Shown: positions 1 through 7,756, numbered from the stretch's first letter. The stretch is DNA of 13,550 bases from Rubrivirga sp. (GCA_012269805.1 JAAXJP010000340.1:1-13550); one strand, 5' to 3'. Notes: generated by a model not told the origin, from the sequence alone. Program-made: numbers and translations.

Positions 1-134
1 CGCTGGCGCAGGCGACGGCCCGGCCAATCGGGCCCGCCATCGGGAGCGGCATCGGGGAGGTCGGGCTGCCCCTCGCGACGGACGCCCGCGGGCTCCCCGG
101 GTGGCCCGTCGTCAGCGTCTCGGCGCGCTGGTAG
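1..134 (+). CDS. C-terminal fragment of an unidentified protein
   Basis: Reading from base 3, an open frame runs in from the left edge and stops at TAG 132-134, giving 43 residues rich in Gly, Ala, Pro and Val and ending in VVSVSARW. The composition (GC third positions, no internal stop) fits coding sequence, and recX starts only 39 bases downstream. I do not recognise the family. The alternating hydrophobic/polar ending with a terminal Trp would suit a last beta strand of an outer-membrane barrel, but that is speculation from very little sequence. A second frame (from base 2) is also open here, but it is only the upstream part of a shadow frame running across recX. Confidence 0.45.
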   Translation, partial: LAQATARPIGPAIGSGIGEVGLPLATDARGLPGWPVVSVSARW

Positions 135-162
135 CGACGGACCTGGCGTCACCCCTCGTGGG

Positions 163-170
163 TATCGTGC
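163..170 (+). promoter_or_regulatory. possible -7 element before recX
   Basis: TATCGTGC lies 3 bases before the recX ATG and partly matches the Bacteroidota -7 consensus TAnnTTTG. No convincing -33 TTG was found, and the element would give a leaderless or nearly leaderless message. Weak; listed because similar elements sit before hisD and the bifunctional-nuclease gene. Confidence 0.2.
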
Positions 171-173
171 GGC

Positions 174-890
174 ATGGCCTTTCTCACCCAACGCCGCGAG
201 CGCCCCGACCCCGCCGACCTCGACCTCCGCGACGGCACCGTCACGCGCGTCGCGCAGCAGAAGAAGGACCCCGAGCGGGCGAGCGTGTTCATCGACGAAG
301 AGTTCGCGTTCGGCCTCGCCATCGACCTCGTCATCCAGTCGGGCCTGCGAAAAGGCGTGACGCTGACCGCGGAGCAGCAGCGCGAGCTCCTGACGCAGCA
401 GGAGACGTACGCCGCGAAGGCGTCGGCGCTCGCCAGCCTCAACCACCGCGCGCGGACCGCCGACGAGCTCCGCCAGTCGCTGTCGCGCAAGGGGTTTGCC
501 GAGGCCATCGTCGAGGACACGGTCGCCCACGTCGAAGGTCTCGGGCTGGTCGACGACGCCGCCTTTGCACGGGCGTTTGTCCGCGACCGGTTCAACGGTC
601 GCGGCTACGGGCCGGCGCGGCTCCGCCAGGACCTGATCAAGAAGGGCGTCGCCCGCCGGACCATCGACGAGGCCCTCGCCGAGCTCGCCGAGGCGGAGGA
701 CCTCGGGGCCGAGGCGCGGGAGCAGGCAGAGAAAAAATGGCGGTCGCTAGCGTCGGAGGAGGACCTCCGGAAGCGGAAAAAGAAGGCGATGGACTACCTC
801 GTGCGCCGGGGCTTCGGGTTCGACACCGCGCGCGACGCGGTCGACGCGGCTGCCGAGGGCGAGGACGACGCGTTCTGGGACGCGGGGTGA
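174..890 (+). CDS. recX: Regulatory protein RecX
   Basis: Cytoplasmic modulator of the RecA recombinase; RecX family members bind RecA filaments and restrain their extension. The 238-residue protein has the family's N-terminal beta-rich segment (about residues 34-75, with RASVFIDEEFAFGL and the GLRKG motif) followed by the all-helical RecX repeats (about 82-225): RTADELRQSLSRKGF, GLVDDAAFARAFVRDR, GPARLRQDLIKKGV and the last repeat with YLVRRGFGFDTARDAV. Length and domain order are normal. ATG 174 is chosen because the N-terminal segment then has the usual size; no Shine-Dalgarno is visible. RecA is not in the window. The stop codon overlaps the GTG start of a small membrane protein (GTGA, 887-890), implying co-transcription and coupled translation. 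Confidence 0.95.
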   Translation: MAFLTQRRERPDPADLDLRDGTVTRVAQQKKDPERASVFIDEEFAFGLAIDLVIQSGLRKGVTLTAEQQRELLTQQETYAAKASALASLNHRARTADELRQSLSRKGFAEAIVEDTVAHVEGLGLVDDAAFARAFVRDRFNGRGYGPARLRQDLIKKGVARRTIDEALAELAEAEDLGAEAREQAEKKWRSLASEEDLRKRKKKAMDYLVRRGFGFDTARDAVDAAAEGEDDAFWDAG

Positions 891-1288
891 GCGCGGCGGG
901 ACTTCGCGTCGGGGCGCTCGCGACCGCGGCCCTCGTGCTGGCCGTTGGCGCGGCGTTCCCGGCCGTGGCGGCCTCGCGCGCCGGTGCCAGTCCGACGCTG
1001 ACGGGTATTCTCGACGGCGCGACGTACGCCGCGATGCCGGCGCTCGGGTTGGCCTGGGTGACGCTGCGCCTCGCGCGGGACCACCGGCTCGCGTCGTGGG
1101 CCGCGCTGCTGGGCGCCCTCCTTACGCTTGGCCTCGGCGTCGCCCTCTACGCGGCAGCGCTCCGTCCCGACGCTCGGCCCAGCGCGCCCGTCCTCGCCCT
1201 CGCGTTCGTCCCGTTCCGACAGCTCGCCGCCGTCGCCGTCACCGCTTGGGTGGTGTGGACGGCACGGAAGACGAGGGATGGTGGATGA
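887..1288 (+). CDS. Small four-helix membrane protein, function unknown
   Basis: Begins at GTG 887 inside the recX stop (GTGA overlap) and encodes 133 residues. Four hydrophobic stretches at about residues 7-28, 40-61, 69-91 and 99-124 predict an inner-membrane protein with short loops. Basic residues cluster at the C-terminus (TARKTRDGG) and in the second loop (RLARDHR). No family is recognised and no catalytic motif is visible. The start is inferred from the overlap; the same frame stays open upstream through recX, but that part translates to Arg/Pro-rich shadow sequence, and the composition turns membrane-like just after 887. Context gives no functional link to RecX beyond probable co-transcription. 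Confidence 0.75.
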   Translation: MSAAGLRVGALATAALVLAVGAAFPAVAASRAGASPTLTGILDGATYAAMPALGLAWVTLRLARDHRLASWAALLGALLTLGLGVALYAAALRPDARPSAPVLALAFVPFRQLAAVAVTAWVVWTARKTRDGG

Positions 1289-1382
1289 ACGGGGGCGCAA
1301 AGTTCCAGGTCGCTTCCTCCCGCTCGACTGGCGGCGGCTGCCGTCCCGATGCACCTTGCCTCCTATCTCCTGACCCCCGCCG

Positions 1383-2219
1383 ATGCCCTTCGATCCCGAA
1401 CTCGACGCCCGCCATCTGACCGAGGCCGTCGACGCCATCCGCCAGCACACCGACGTCCAGCCGGAGCTGGCCCTCGTCCTCGGGTCCGGCCTCGGCGCCC
1501 TGGCCGACGAGGTCGAGGACGCGGTGGTCCTCACGACGGCTGAAGTCCCCCACTACCCGCGATCGACGGTGGAGGGGCACGCGGGACGGCTCGTGCTCGG
1601 GCGGCTGGCGGGCCGGCCGGTCCTCGTCGTCCAAGGCCGGATTCATGGGTACGAGGGGCACCCGCCTCGGGCCCTGGGCTTCCCGGTCCGGCTCGCTCAC
1701 GCACTCGGCGCGAAGGGCCTCGTGCTGACGAACGCGGCGGGCGGAATCAACCCGGCGTTCGGGCCGGGGACGCTCATGCTCATCAGCGACCACATCAACC
1801 TCACCTCGCTGAGCCCCCTCGCCGGTCCGGTCGGTGAGGGGGAGGTCCGGTTCCCCGACCTGTCGAATCCCTATGACGAACCGTGGCGGGAGCAGGCGCG
1901 TAACATTGCGATAACAAAGAAAATTCCGTACCGTGAGGGTGTGTATGTGTGGACCTCGGGTCCCTCCTACGAAACCCCCGCCGAAATCCGCTTTTTCGCC
2001 CGTGCCGGGGCCGACGCCGTCGGCATGAGTACTGTGCCCGAGGCCCTTCAGGCCGCCGCCCTCGGCCTGCCGGTCCTGGGGATTTCTACCATCACCAACC
2101 CCGCGGCCGGCCTCCAGGACGCGCCGCTCGACCACACCGAGGTCCTCGAGGTCGGGCGGCAGGTCCGAGACCGACTCGCAGCCTGGGTCCGCGGCATCGT
2201 CGCCGAGTCCCGCCTCTAG
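1383..2219 (+). CDS. punA: Purine nucleoside phosphorylase, trimeric PNP-I type
   Basis: Cytoplasmic salvage enzyme cleaving purine (deoxy)nucleosides with phosphate to free base and (deoxy)ribose-1-phosphate. The 278 residues fit the family length. Visible motifs: phosphate-binding GSGLG at 34-38, GRIHGYEG at 85-92 (Arg86, His88, Tyr90 correspond to the phosphate/ribose site), TNAAGG at 116-121, SGPSYETPAE at 192-201 with the purine-binding Glu201, AVGMSTVPE at 212-220, and TNPAAG at 238-243 with Asn239. The Glu plus Asn pair is what guanosine/inosine-preferring trimeric PNPs carry. ATG 1383 gives a normal N-terminus; no Shine-Dalgarno. A 94-base gap separates it from the preceding gene. Oddity: codons 174-188 are AT-rich and use Ile-ATA, Lys-AAA, Ile-ATT and Tyr-TAT, unlike the rest of the gene. 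Confidence 0.95.
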   Translation: MPFDPELDARHLTEAVDAIRQHTDVQPELALVLGSGLGALADEVEDAVVLTTAEVPHYPRSTVEGHAGRLVLGRLAGRPVLVVQGRIHGYEGHPPRALGFPVRLAHALGAKGLVLTNAAGGINPAFGPGTLMLISDHINLTSLSPLAGPVGEGEVRFPDLSNPYDEPWREQARNIAITKKIPYREGVYVWTSGPSYETPAEIRFFARAGADAVGMSTVPEALQAAALGLPVLGISTITNPAAGLQDAPLDHTEVLEVGRQVRDRLAAWVRGIVAESRL

Positions 2220-2224
2220 CGGGA

Positions 2225-2261
2225 GGGCCCGGGTCTCCTTCGGGAGCCACGCCCCGGGCCC
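2225..2261 (+). promoter_or_regulatory. Perfect 9-bp inverted repeat with nested TTCG hairpin, abutting a start codon
   Basis: GGGCCCGGG at 2225-2233 is exactly complementary to CCCGGGCCC at 2253-2261, whose last base is directly before ATG 2262. Nested inside, CTCC (2235-2238), loop TTCG (2239-2242) and GGAG (2243-2246) form a second perfect stem capped by a stable tetraloop. The RNA would fold strongly. No T-run follows, so a classic intrinsic terminator is unlikely; an attenuator, an mRNA-stabilising element or a structure controlling initiation of the protease gene are possible. The fold is seen, the role is inferred. Confidence 0.55.
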
Positions 2262-3929
2262 ATGACCACGCGCCTCCCGCTCCTCCCCCTCGCCGCGCTC
2301 ATCCTCGCGCCTCTCGCGGGCGCGACGGCGGACCCGCTCCATCTCCAGCTGTTCAGCGGGATCGACCGGGAGGCCGTCGAGGTAGGTGGCTTGCTGGAGG
2401 TCGAAGTCGAGGTGCTCGCCGTCCCGGAGTCCGGGGCGGACCGCGAGGCGCTCGACGCGGCCTTCCGCGCGTGGGACCTCGGCCAGCAGTTGGGCAGCGG
2501 CTTCGACGTGATCCGCGAGACGGCCCCGATGGGGAGGGCAGTGGGGAGCGTCGTCGAGCTCCAGCGGCGCGTCATCGTCCGCGTACGCGACGCGTCGGTG
2601 GACGCCGTCCCGAGCCTGACGCTCCGGGTTTCGATTCGCGGCCGGGACCGGGTCTACCGGACCAGGCCGCATGCGCTCCGGACGTACGCCGATGGCGGGG
2701 CCGTGCGGGCGGCGGGCCGGTCTGTCGTGGGGATCACCGCCGAGGGGGAGCTCGACGGCGTCGATTTTGAGCGGATCGGGTCGGCATTCGCCGTCGGTGA
2801 CGACGCGCTCGTGACGGCCTACCACGTGGTGGTCGGGGCGAAGCGGGTGCAGGTGGCGCTGCCGGACGGGCGCCGCTTTACGGTGGGGCGGGCGTGGGCG
2901 CTCGACCCCGTCCGGGACGTGGCCGTGCTCCATCTCCCGCCCGAGGTGGCCCGGGTGGCGAACCTGCGGCCGCTCGTCCTCGCCCCGGCGTTCTCGCCCG
3001 GCGAGGTCGCTTTCACGGCCGGCTGGCCCGGCGGGACGCAGCGGCGGACCGTCGCCCCGCGCTTTGACGACCTGGTCCTAGACGACCAGCGGGTGCGGAT
3101 GGCGGCCAACGCTGTCCAGCCCGGCGACAGCGGCGGGCCGCTCCTCGACGGGCGCGGCCGCGTCCTCGGCGTGGTCGTGTCCGGCCGGCAGACGGGCGGG
3201 GCCGCCGACCTCCTCGAAGAGGGGATCGCGCTCGCCTCCGACCCCACGGCGGCCCTCGCAGACTACCAGGAGGCGACGGAGTCGGTCCGCCTCGGGCGCG
3301 CGCTTGCCGAGGCCACGCGGGCACTGCCCGCCGCCCGCGCCCACGCCGCCGTCGGCGCCATCCAGGTCCCGGCCCGGCGCGCCGATTGGGACGACCGCCC
3401 CCATGTGGCGTTGCTCCGCGAGGCGCTCCGGCAGGCCCCCGACGACGCCGTCCTTCAGTACACGGCGGGCATGATGCTCGAGGAGGTCGGCGAAGCGCGG
3501 CTCGCGGCCGGCGCTCTCGACGCGTCTCGGAGAGCCGGGTACGTGCCGGCGGGCTACTCGCTCGCTCACCACCTCATGGGGCGGGGCGCGCTGGGCGAGG
3601 CCGCTGCGCTGTTCGCCGAGACGGCCGCCGCTGGTCCGTACCGGCGGCTCGGGGCGTTCGGGCAGGCGCAGGCGCTTATCGGGGCTGGGCGGTATGAGGA
3701 GGCCGAGGCCGCCCTCGAGGCCGTGCTGGACCACGACGCCCGGTTCGCCCCGGCGCTCTACCTGCTCGGGATCGTCCGTCTCGCGCAGGGGCGGGTCGAT
3801 GAGGCCCAGGCCCTGACCGTCCGCCTCGGGGCGCGGCCCGGGTGGGCCAGCGCGCTCCGGCTCCCGATCGAGGCGGAGGCGCTCCGCCCGCCCAACTTGG
3901 AGGCGCTTCCTCGGGTCGCGCTCCGCTGA
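2262..3929 (+). CDS. Exported trypsin-like serine protease with N-terminal beta domain and C-terminal TPR-like helices
   Basis: A 555-residue envelope protein. Residues 1-23 form a signal peptide (MTTRLPLLPLAALILAPLAG, probable cleavage after ATA). Residues 27-143 look like an immunoglobulin-like beta sandwich resembling the N-terminus of BatD-like proteins (VGGLLEVEVEVLAV, LTLRVSIRGR). Residues 153-335 are a chymotrypsin/DegP-fold protease: GSAFAVGDDALVTAYHVV with His188, DPVRDVAVL with Asp219, and GDSGGP with Ser290, so the triad is intact. Residues 375-520 form helix-turn-helix pairs of TPR type (for example AGRYEEAEAALEAVL and LAQGRVDEAQAL). No PDZ domain is present, unlike DegP/HtrA. ATG 2262 gives a proper signal peptide. 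The gene lies 42 bases after punA behind a strong hairpin and 76 bases before hisD; neither neighbour suggests a substrate. The exact role is unknown. Confidence 0.85.
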   Translation: MTTRLPLLPLAALILAPLAGATADPLHLQLFSGIDREAVEVGGLLEVEVEVLAVPESGADREALDAAFRAWDLGQQLGSGFDVIRETAPMGRAVGSVVELQRRVIVRVRDASVDAVPSLTLRVSIRGRDRVYRTRPHALRTYADGGAVRAAGRSVVGITAEGELDGVDFERIGSAFAVGDDALVTAYHVVVGAKRVQVALPDGRRFTVGRAWALDPVRDVAVLHLPPEVARVANLRPLVLAPAFSPGEVAFTAGWPGGTQRRTVAPRFDDLVLDDQRVRMAANAVQPGDSGGPLLDGRGRVLGVVVSGRQTGGAADLLEEGIALASDPTAALADYQEATESVRLGRALAEATRALPAARAHAAVGAIQVPARRADWDDRPHVALLREALRQAPDDAVLQYTAGMMLEEVGEARLAAGALDASRRAGYVPAGYSLAHHLMGRGALGEAAALFAETAAAGPYRRLGAFGQAQALIGAGRYEEAEAALEAVLDHDARFAPALYLLGIVRLAQGRVDEAQALTVRLGARPGWASALRLPIEAEALRPPNLEALPRVALR

Positions 3930-3993
3930 GGAGGCACGCCGCCGCCCGTGGTGAATGCGGAGTGAACGGCGGATCGTGGCCCAGAGGGCGGGG

Positions 3994-4001
3994 TAGGTTG
4001 C
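3994..4001 (+). promoter_or_regulatory. possible -7 promoter element before hisD
   Basis: TAGGTTGC lies 4 bases before the hisD ATG in a 76-base gap and resembles the Bacteroidota -7 element TAnnTTTG. No clear -33 TTG is seen at the usual distance. If real, hisD starts its own transcript with almost no leader. Confidence 0.3.
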
Positions 4002-4005
4002 CCCC

Positions 4006-5337
4006 ATGTCCCTCCTCCCGATCGTCCCGTACGCCGAGCGTCACGACCGGCTCTCCGCCGTGCTCGACCGGCGCGCCGTCTTCGACGACGCCGTGGAGCG
4101 GAGCGTCCGGGCGATCCTCGACGATGTCCGTCGGCGGGGCGACGCGGCGCTCCTGGACTTCACGGAGCGGTTCGACGGCGTCCGTCCCGAGGCACTCCGG
4201 GTCGCCCCCGCCCGCCTCGACGTAGCGCTGGACGCGCTCGACCCCGCGCTGCGGGAGACGTTCGAGCGGGCCGCCGCCAACGTCCGGCGGTTCCACGAGG
4301 CCGAGATGCCCGCGTCGTGGACGCGCGACGACGGCGACGGCGTGGCGCTGGGACAGCGGATCTCGCCCGTCGAACGGGCCGGGCTCTACGTCCCGGCCGG
4401 CACCGCGCCGCTCCCGTCGAGCGTGATCATGAACGCCGTCCCGGCGCTCGTAGCCGGCGTGGACGAGCTCCACGTGTGCAGCCCGCCCGGTCCGGACGGC
4501 CTCCCGCACCCGCTCGTCCTGGCGACGTGCCGGCTCCTCGGGGTCGAACACGTCTACGCCGTCGGCGGCGCGCAGGCCGTCGGGGCGCTCGCGTTCGGGA
4601 CCGAGACGGTCCCCCGCGTCGACGTCGTGGTGGGCCCGGGCAACGCCTACGTGGCGACGGCCAAGAAGCTCGTGGTCGGGCAGGTCGGGATCGACTCGGT
4701 CGCCGGGCCGAGCGAGGTCGTCGTCCTCGCCGACGCCGACGCGGACCCGACGTACGCCGCGGCCGACCTGCTCGCGCAGGCCGAGCACGACGCGCGCGCG
4801 AGCGCCGTCCTCGTGACGCCGAGCGCCTCCCTCGCCGAGGCCGTCGCCGCCGAGGTCGACCGGCTCGTCGCCACGCTCCCCCGCGCCGACGTCCTCCGGC
4901 AGTCGCTCCCGGCCTACGGCGCGGCCATCGTCACCGAGACGCTGGACGATGCCATCGCCTGCGTCGACGAACTCGCGCCAGAGCACCTCGTCATCCTGTC
5001 CGACGACGCGGACGTGCTGTGGGGCCGGATCCGCCACGCCGGCGCGGTCTTTCTCGGCCACGACACGCCCGAGCCGGTCGGTGACTACTTCGCCGGGCCG
5101 AACCACGTCCTCCCGACCGGGGGCACGGCCCGGTTCGCATCGGCGCTCGGCGTCGGCGTGTTCCTCCGCCGCCAGTCCGTCGTCCGCTACTCGGCCGCGC
5201 GCCTCCGCCAGACCGGCGAGGCGATCGCCCGCTTCGCGGAGGCGGAGGCCCTCGACGCCCACGCCCTCGCCGTCCGCGTCCGCCTCGGGGACGGGGCGGG
5301 GGAGGAGGCGGCGGCCGTGACCGCCGCCTCCGAATAA
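4006..5337 (+). CDS. hisD: Histidinol dehydrogenase
   Basis: Catalyses the last two steps of histidine synthesis, the NAD-dependent oxidation of L-histidinol to L-histidine, in the cytoplasm with a catalytic zinc. The 443 residues match the family length. Seen: VERAGLYVPAG (122-132), VGPGNAYVATAKK (209-221), the signature IDSVAGPSEVVVLAD (229-243), LLAQAEHD (255-262) with zinc ligands Gln258 and His261, the acid-base pair Glu326-His327 in APEHLVI, Asp360 in EPVGD, GPNHVLPTGG (364-373), and His419, the fourth zinc ligand. All key residues are present. The C-terminal 20 residues are an Ala/Glu-rich tail. hisC follows 22 bases downstream. hisG, which often precedes hisD, is absent; the upstream gene is the exported protease. 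Confidence 0.97.
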   Translation: MSLLPIVPYAERHDRLSAVLDRRAVFDDAVERSVRAILDDVRRRGDAALLDFTERFDGVRPEALRVAPARLDVALDALDPALRETFERAAANVRRFHEAEMPASWTRDDGDGVALGQRISPVERAGLYVPAGTAPLPSSVIMNAVPALVAGVDELHVCSPPGPDGLPHPLVLATCRLLGVEHVYAVGGAQAVGALAFGTETVPRVDVVVGPGNAYVATAKKLVVGQVGIDSVAGPSEVVVLADADADPTYAAADLLAQAEHDARASAVLVTPSASLAEAVAAEVDRLVATLPRADVLRQSLPAYGAAIVTETLDDAIACVDELAPEHLVILSDDADVLWGRIRHAGAVFLGHDTPEPVGDYFAGPNHVLPTGGTARFASALGVGVFLRRQSVVRYSAARLRQTGEAIARFAEAEALDAHALAVRVRLGDGAGEEAAAVTAASE

Positions 5338-5359
5338 CTCAGCCCGTCCGGGTCTCCTA

Positions 5360-6454
5360 ATGTCTCCCGTCGACCTCGTCCGTCCTGAGATCCGCGCCGA
5401 GCGCGCCTACCGCGTGCCGACCACGATCGAGGCCTCGGCGAAGGTGGACCAGAACGAGAGCCCCTACGACCTGCCTGCGGACATCAAGCAGCGGGCGCTG
5501 GCGGCGTTCGGGGCGTCCCCCTGGAACCGCTATCCCGACGACCGGCCCCACCGGCTCGTGCGAGCCATCGAAGCGCGCGAGGGGCTCCCCGAAGGCTCCG
5601 TCATCGTCGGCCGCGGGTCGAACGAGCTCTCGCACACGCTCGCGCTCTGCTTCCTGGAGCGCGGCACGCCCGTCGTGCTGCCGAGCCCGATGTTCGCGCT
5701 CTACGCGAGCGTCGCCCGGATGCACGGGGCCGACGTGATCGACGTGCCCGCCGGTCTCGACCTCCGCCACGGCGCCGACGCCATCCTCGACGCCGCCCGG
5801 GAGGCGAACGCGCCCCTCACGATCGTCACGACGCCCAACAACCCGACCGGCCAGACGCTCGCCCACGGCGACCTCCTCCGGCTGGCGGCCGGCGTGCCCG
5901 GCATCCTCGTCATCGACGAGGCCTACCACGAGTTCCTCGACGGCCCGACCGCAACCGACGTGCTCCGGGCGCACGACAACGCGCTGATCCTCCGGACCTT
6001 CTCGAAGGCGTTCGGCCTCGCCGGCGTCCGCCTCGGCGTGATGATGGGGCGGCCGGAACTGATCGCCGAGCTGGAGAAGTCGCGCCTCCCGTTCCTGGTG
6101 GGCCGGCTGGGCGAAGAGATCGGCCTCGCGATCCTCGACCGGCCCGACCTCGTCGCCGAGCGCGTCGCCGTCCTGAAGGCCGAGCGCGCGACCCTCGAGG
6201 CCGCCCTCGGCGCGCACGAGGGCGTGGAGGTCCTGCCCGGCGCCGCCAACTTCTTCCTCGTCCGCACGCCGCTGACGCCGGCCGACCTTCAGCGCCGGAT
6301 GGCCGAGCGCGGCGTCCTGATCCGCGACGTCTCGGGCTACGGCGCGCTCTCCGGCCGCGACGGCACGCCCGGGTGGGTCCGTGTCTCGGTCGGCGCCCCC
6401 GAGGAGAACGCGGCGACTCTCCGTGCCTTCTCCGAGGTGATCGCCGCCGCCTGA
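5360..6454 (+). CDS. hisC: Histidinol-phosphate aminotransferase
   Basis: PLP-dependent fold-type I aminotransferase converting imidazole-acetol phosphate and glutamate to histidinol phosphate and 2-oxoglutarate, the step two before HisD's product. 364 residues, normal for HisC. Seen: substrate/dimer segment KVDQNESPYDLP (28-39), RYPDD (57-61), GRGSNEL (84-90), TTPNNPTG (157-164) with the PLP-contacting Asn, IDEAYHEF (185-192) with Asp186, the Schiff-base Lys216 in TFSKAFGLAGVRLG, and the substrate-carboxylate Arg341 in WVRVSVG. The usual LPYNVN loop reads LPFLVGRLG (243-251), a mild departure. ATG 5360 follows hisD by 22 bases, indicating a hisDC unit, and tyrS follows after 36 bases. Related class I/II aminotransferases are possible, but the motifs and hisD neighbour make HisC the clear choice. 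Confidence 0.93.
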   Translation: MSPVDLVRPEIRAERAYRVPTTIEASAKVDQNESPYDLPADIKQRALAAFGASPWNRYPDDRPHRLVRAIEAREGLPEGSVIVGRGSNELSHTLALCFLERGTPVVLPSPMFALYASVARMHGADVIDVPAGLDLRHGADAILDAAREANAPLTIVTTPNNPTGQTLAHGDLLRLAAGVPGILVIDEAYHEFLDGPTATDVLRAHDNALILRTFSKAFGLAGVRLGVMMGRPELIAELEKSRLPFLVGRLGEEIGLAILDRPDLVAERVAVLKAERATLEAALGAHEGVEVLPGAANFFLVRTPLTPADLQRRMAERGVLIRDVSGYGALSGRDGTPGWVRVSVGAPEENAATLRAFSEVIAAA

Positions 6455-6457
6455 TCC

Positions 6458-6470
6458 GATCGACTCGATC
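6458..6470. repeat. 13-base near-perfect palindrome in the hisC-tyrS gap
   Basis: GATCGA, one central C, then TCGATC. It sits 3 bases after the hisC stop and 20 before tyrS. It is too tight for a long hairpin and could be a protein-binding dyad or chance; no regulator is known from the window. Confidence 0.25.
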
Positions 6471-6490
6471 CTGACTCCCGAAGCCCTCGC

Positions 6491-7756
6491 ATGACCTTTC
6501 TCGAAGACCTCCGCTGGCGCGGGCTCGTCTACGACCAGACCCCTGACCTCGCTGACCACCTCGCCGAGGCGCCCCGGACCGGCTACATCGGGTTCGACCC
6601 GACGGCCGACAGCCTCCACGTCGGCTCGCTCCTCCAGATCCTCGGGCTCCGCCGCTTCCAGCAGCACGGCCACACGCCGATCGCGCTCGTCGGCGGCGGG
6701 ACCGGGCTCATCGGCGACCCGTCCGGGAAGAAGGCCGAGCGCCAGCTCCTCACGCGCGAGATGGTCGAGGCCAACACGGCCGGCATCCGCCGCCAACTCG
6801 AGCGGTTCCTCGACTTCGACGGACCGCGTGCGGCCCGCATGGCCGACAACGCCGACTGGCTCACGCAGATCTCGCTGACGGACTTCCTCCGTGACGTCGG
6901 GAAGCACTTTACCGTCCAGCAGATGACGGCGAAGGAGTCGGTGAAGCGGCGGCTGGAGAGCGAAGTGGGCCTGTCGTTTACGGAGTTCAGCTACCAGCTT
7001 CTCCAGGCCTACGACTTCCTCGTGCTCCACGAGCGCGAGGGCTGCACGGTCCAGATCGGCGGGTCGGACCAGTGGGGCAACATCACGGCCGGCACCGACC
7101 TCGTCCGGCGCGAAGGCGGAAAGGCCCACGGGCTCGTCCAGCCGCTCGTGACCAACTCGTCGGGCAGCAAGTTTGGCAAGACCGAGGCGGGCACCGTCTG
7201 GCTCGACGCCGAGCGGACGTCGCCGTACCGGTTCTACCAGTTCTGGCTCAACGCCGACGACCGCGACGTGGTCAACTACCTCAAGTGGTTCACCGACTTC
7301 GAGCAGGAGCAGGTCGAGGCGCTGGCCCAGTCGCACGAGGAGCGGCCGGGCGCCCGGGAGGCCCAGCGCGAGCTGGCCCGCCACGTTACGACGCTCGTCC
7401 ACGGCGCCGAGGCGACCGAGGCGGCCGAGCGGGCCGGACGCGCGCTCTTCGGCGGCGACCTCTCGGAGCTGAGCTCGAAGGAGCTCGACGAGGTGTTCGA
7501 GGAGGCGCCGTCGATCGACGTGGCGGCGTCGGAGTTCGAGGGCGAAGGGGCCCGGGTGATCGACCTTCTCGTCGAGGCCGGGCTGGCGAGCTCGCGGGGC
7601 GAGGCCAAGCGCGCGATCCAAGGCGGCGGCGTCCGCGTCGGCGACGCTCGCGTCGAGGACCTCGGCCAGCAGGTCACGCGCGAGGACGCCGTCGACGGGT
7701 CTGTCGTGGTCCTCCGGAAGGGGAAAAAGTCCGTCGCCCTCGTCCGCCTCGTCTAG
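6491..7756 (+). CDS. tyrS: Tyrosyl-tRNA synthetase
   Basis: Class I aminoacyl-tRNA synthetase charging tRNA-Tyr in the cytoplasm. 421 residues, normal for the bacterial TyrRS group that includes the E. coli enzyme. Seen: FDPTADSLHVGSL (35-47) with the HIGH-equivalent HVG, ALVGGGTGLIGDPSGK (65-80), YQLLQAYDF (168-176), QIGGSDQWGN (188-197) for tyrosine recognition, the KMSKS-equivalent KFGKT (227-231), TSPYRFYQFWLN (243-254), and a C-terminal S4-type RNA-binding domain (about 355-421, with SSRGEAKRAIQGGGV). Nothing is missing. It may be read with hisDC, given the 36-base gap; no T-box or other leader is present in that gap. The bifunctional-nuclease gene starts 94 bases downstream. Confidence 0.97.
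   Translation: MTFLEDLRWRGLVYDQTPDLADHLAEAPRTGYIGFDPTADSLHVGSLLQILGLRRFQQHGHTPIALVGGGTGLIGDPSGKKAERQLLTREMVEANTAGIRRQLERFLDFDGPRAARMADNADWLTQISLTDFLRDVGKHFTVQQMTAKESVKRRLESEVGLSFTEFSYQLLQAYDFLVLHEREGCTVQIGGSDQWGNITAGTDLVRREGGKAHGLVQPLVTNSSGSKFGKTEAGTVWLDAERTSPYRFYQFWLNADDRDVVNYLKWFTDFEQEQVEALAQSHEERPGAREAQRELARHVTTLVHGAEATEAAERAGRALFGGDLSELSSKELDEVFEEAPSIDVAASEFEGEGARVIDLLVEAGLASSRGEAKRAIQGGGVRVGDARVEDLGQQVTREDAVDGSVVVLRKGKKSVALVRLV

Noticed and set aside
1239..2933. Long minus-strand open frame opposite punA and the protease
   Set aside because: Arg/Pro/Gly/Asp-rich translation with no motif; both opposite-strand genes have full sets of family motifs, so it is a GC-driven shadow. The same applies to long minus frames at 3676-5262, 5357-7798 and 8566-10140.
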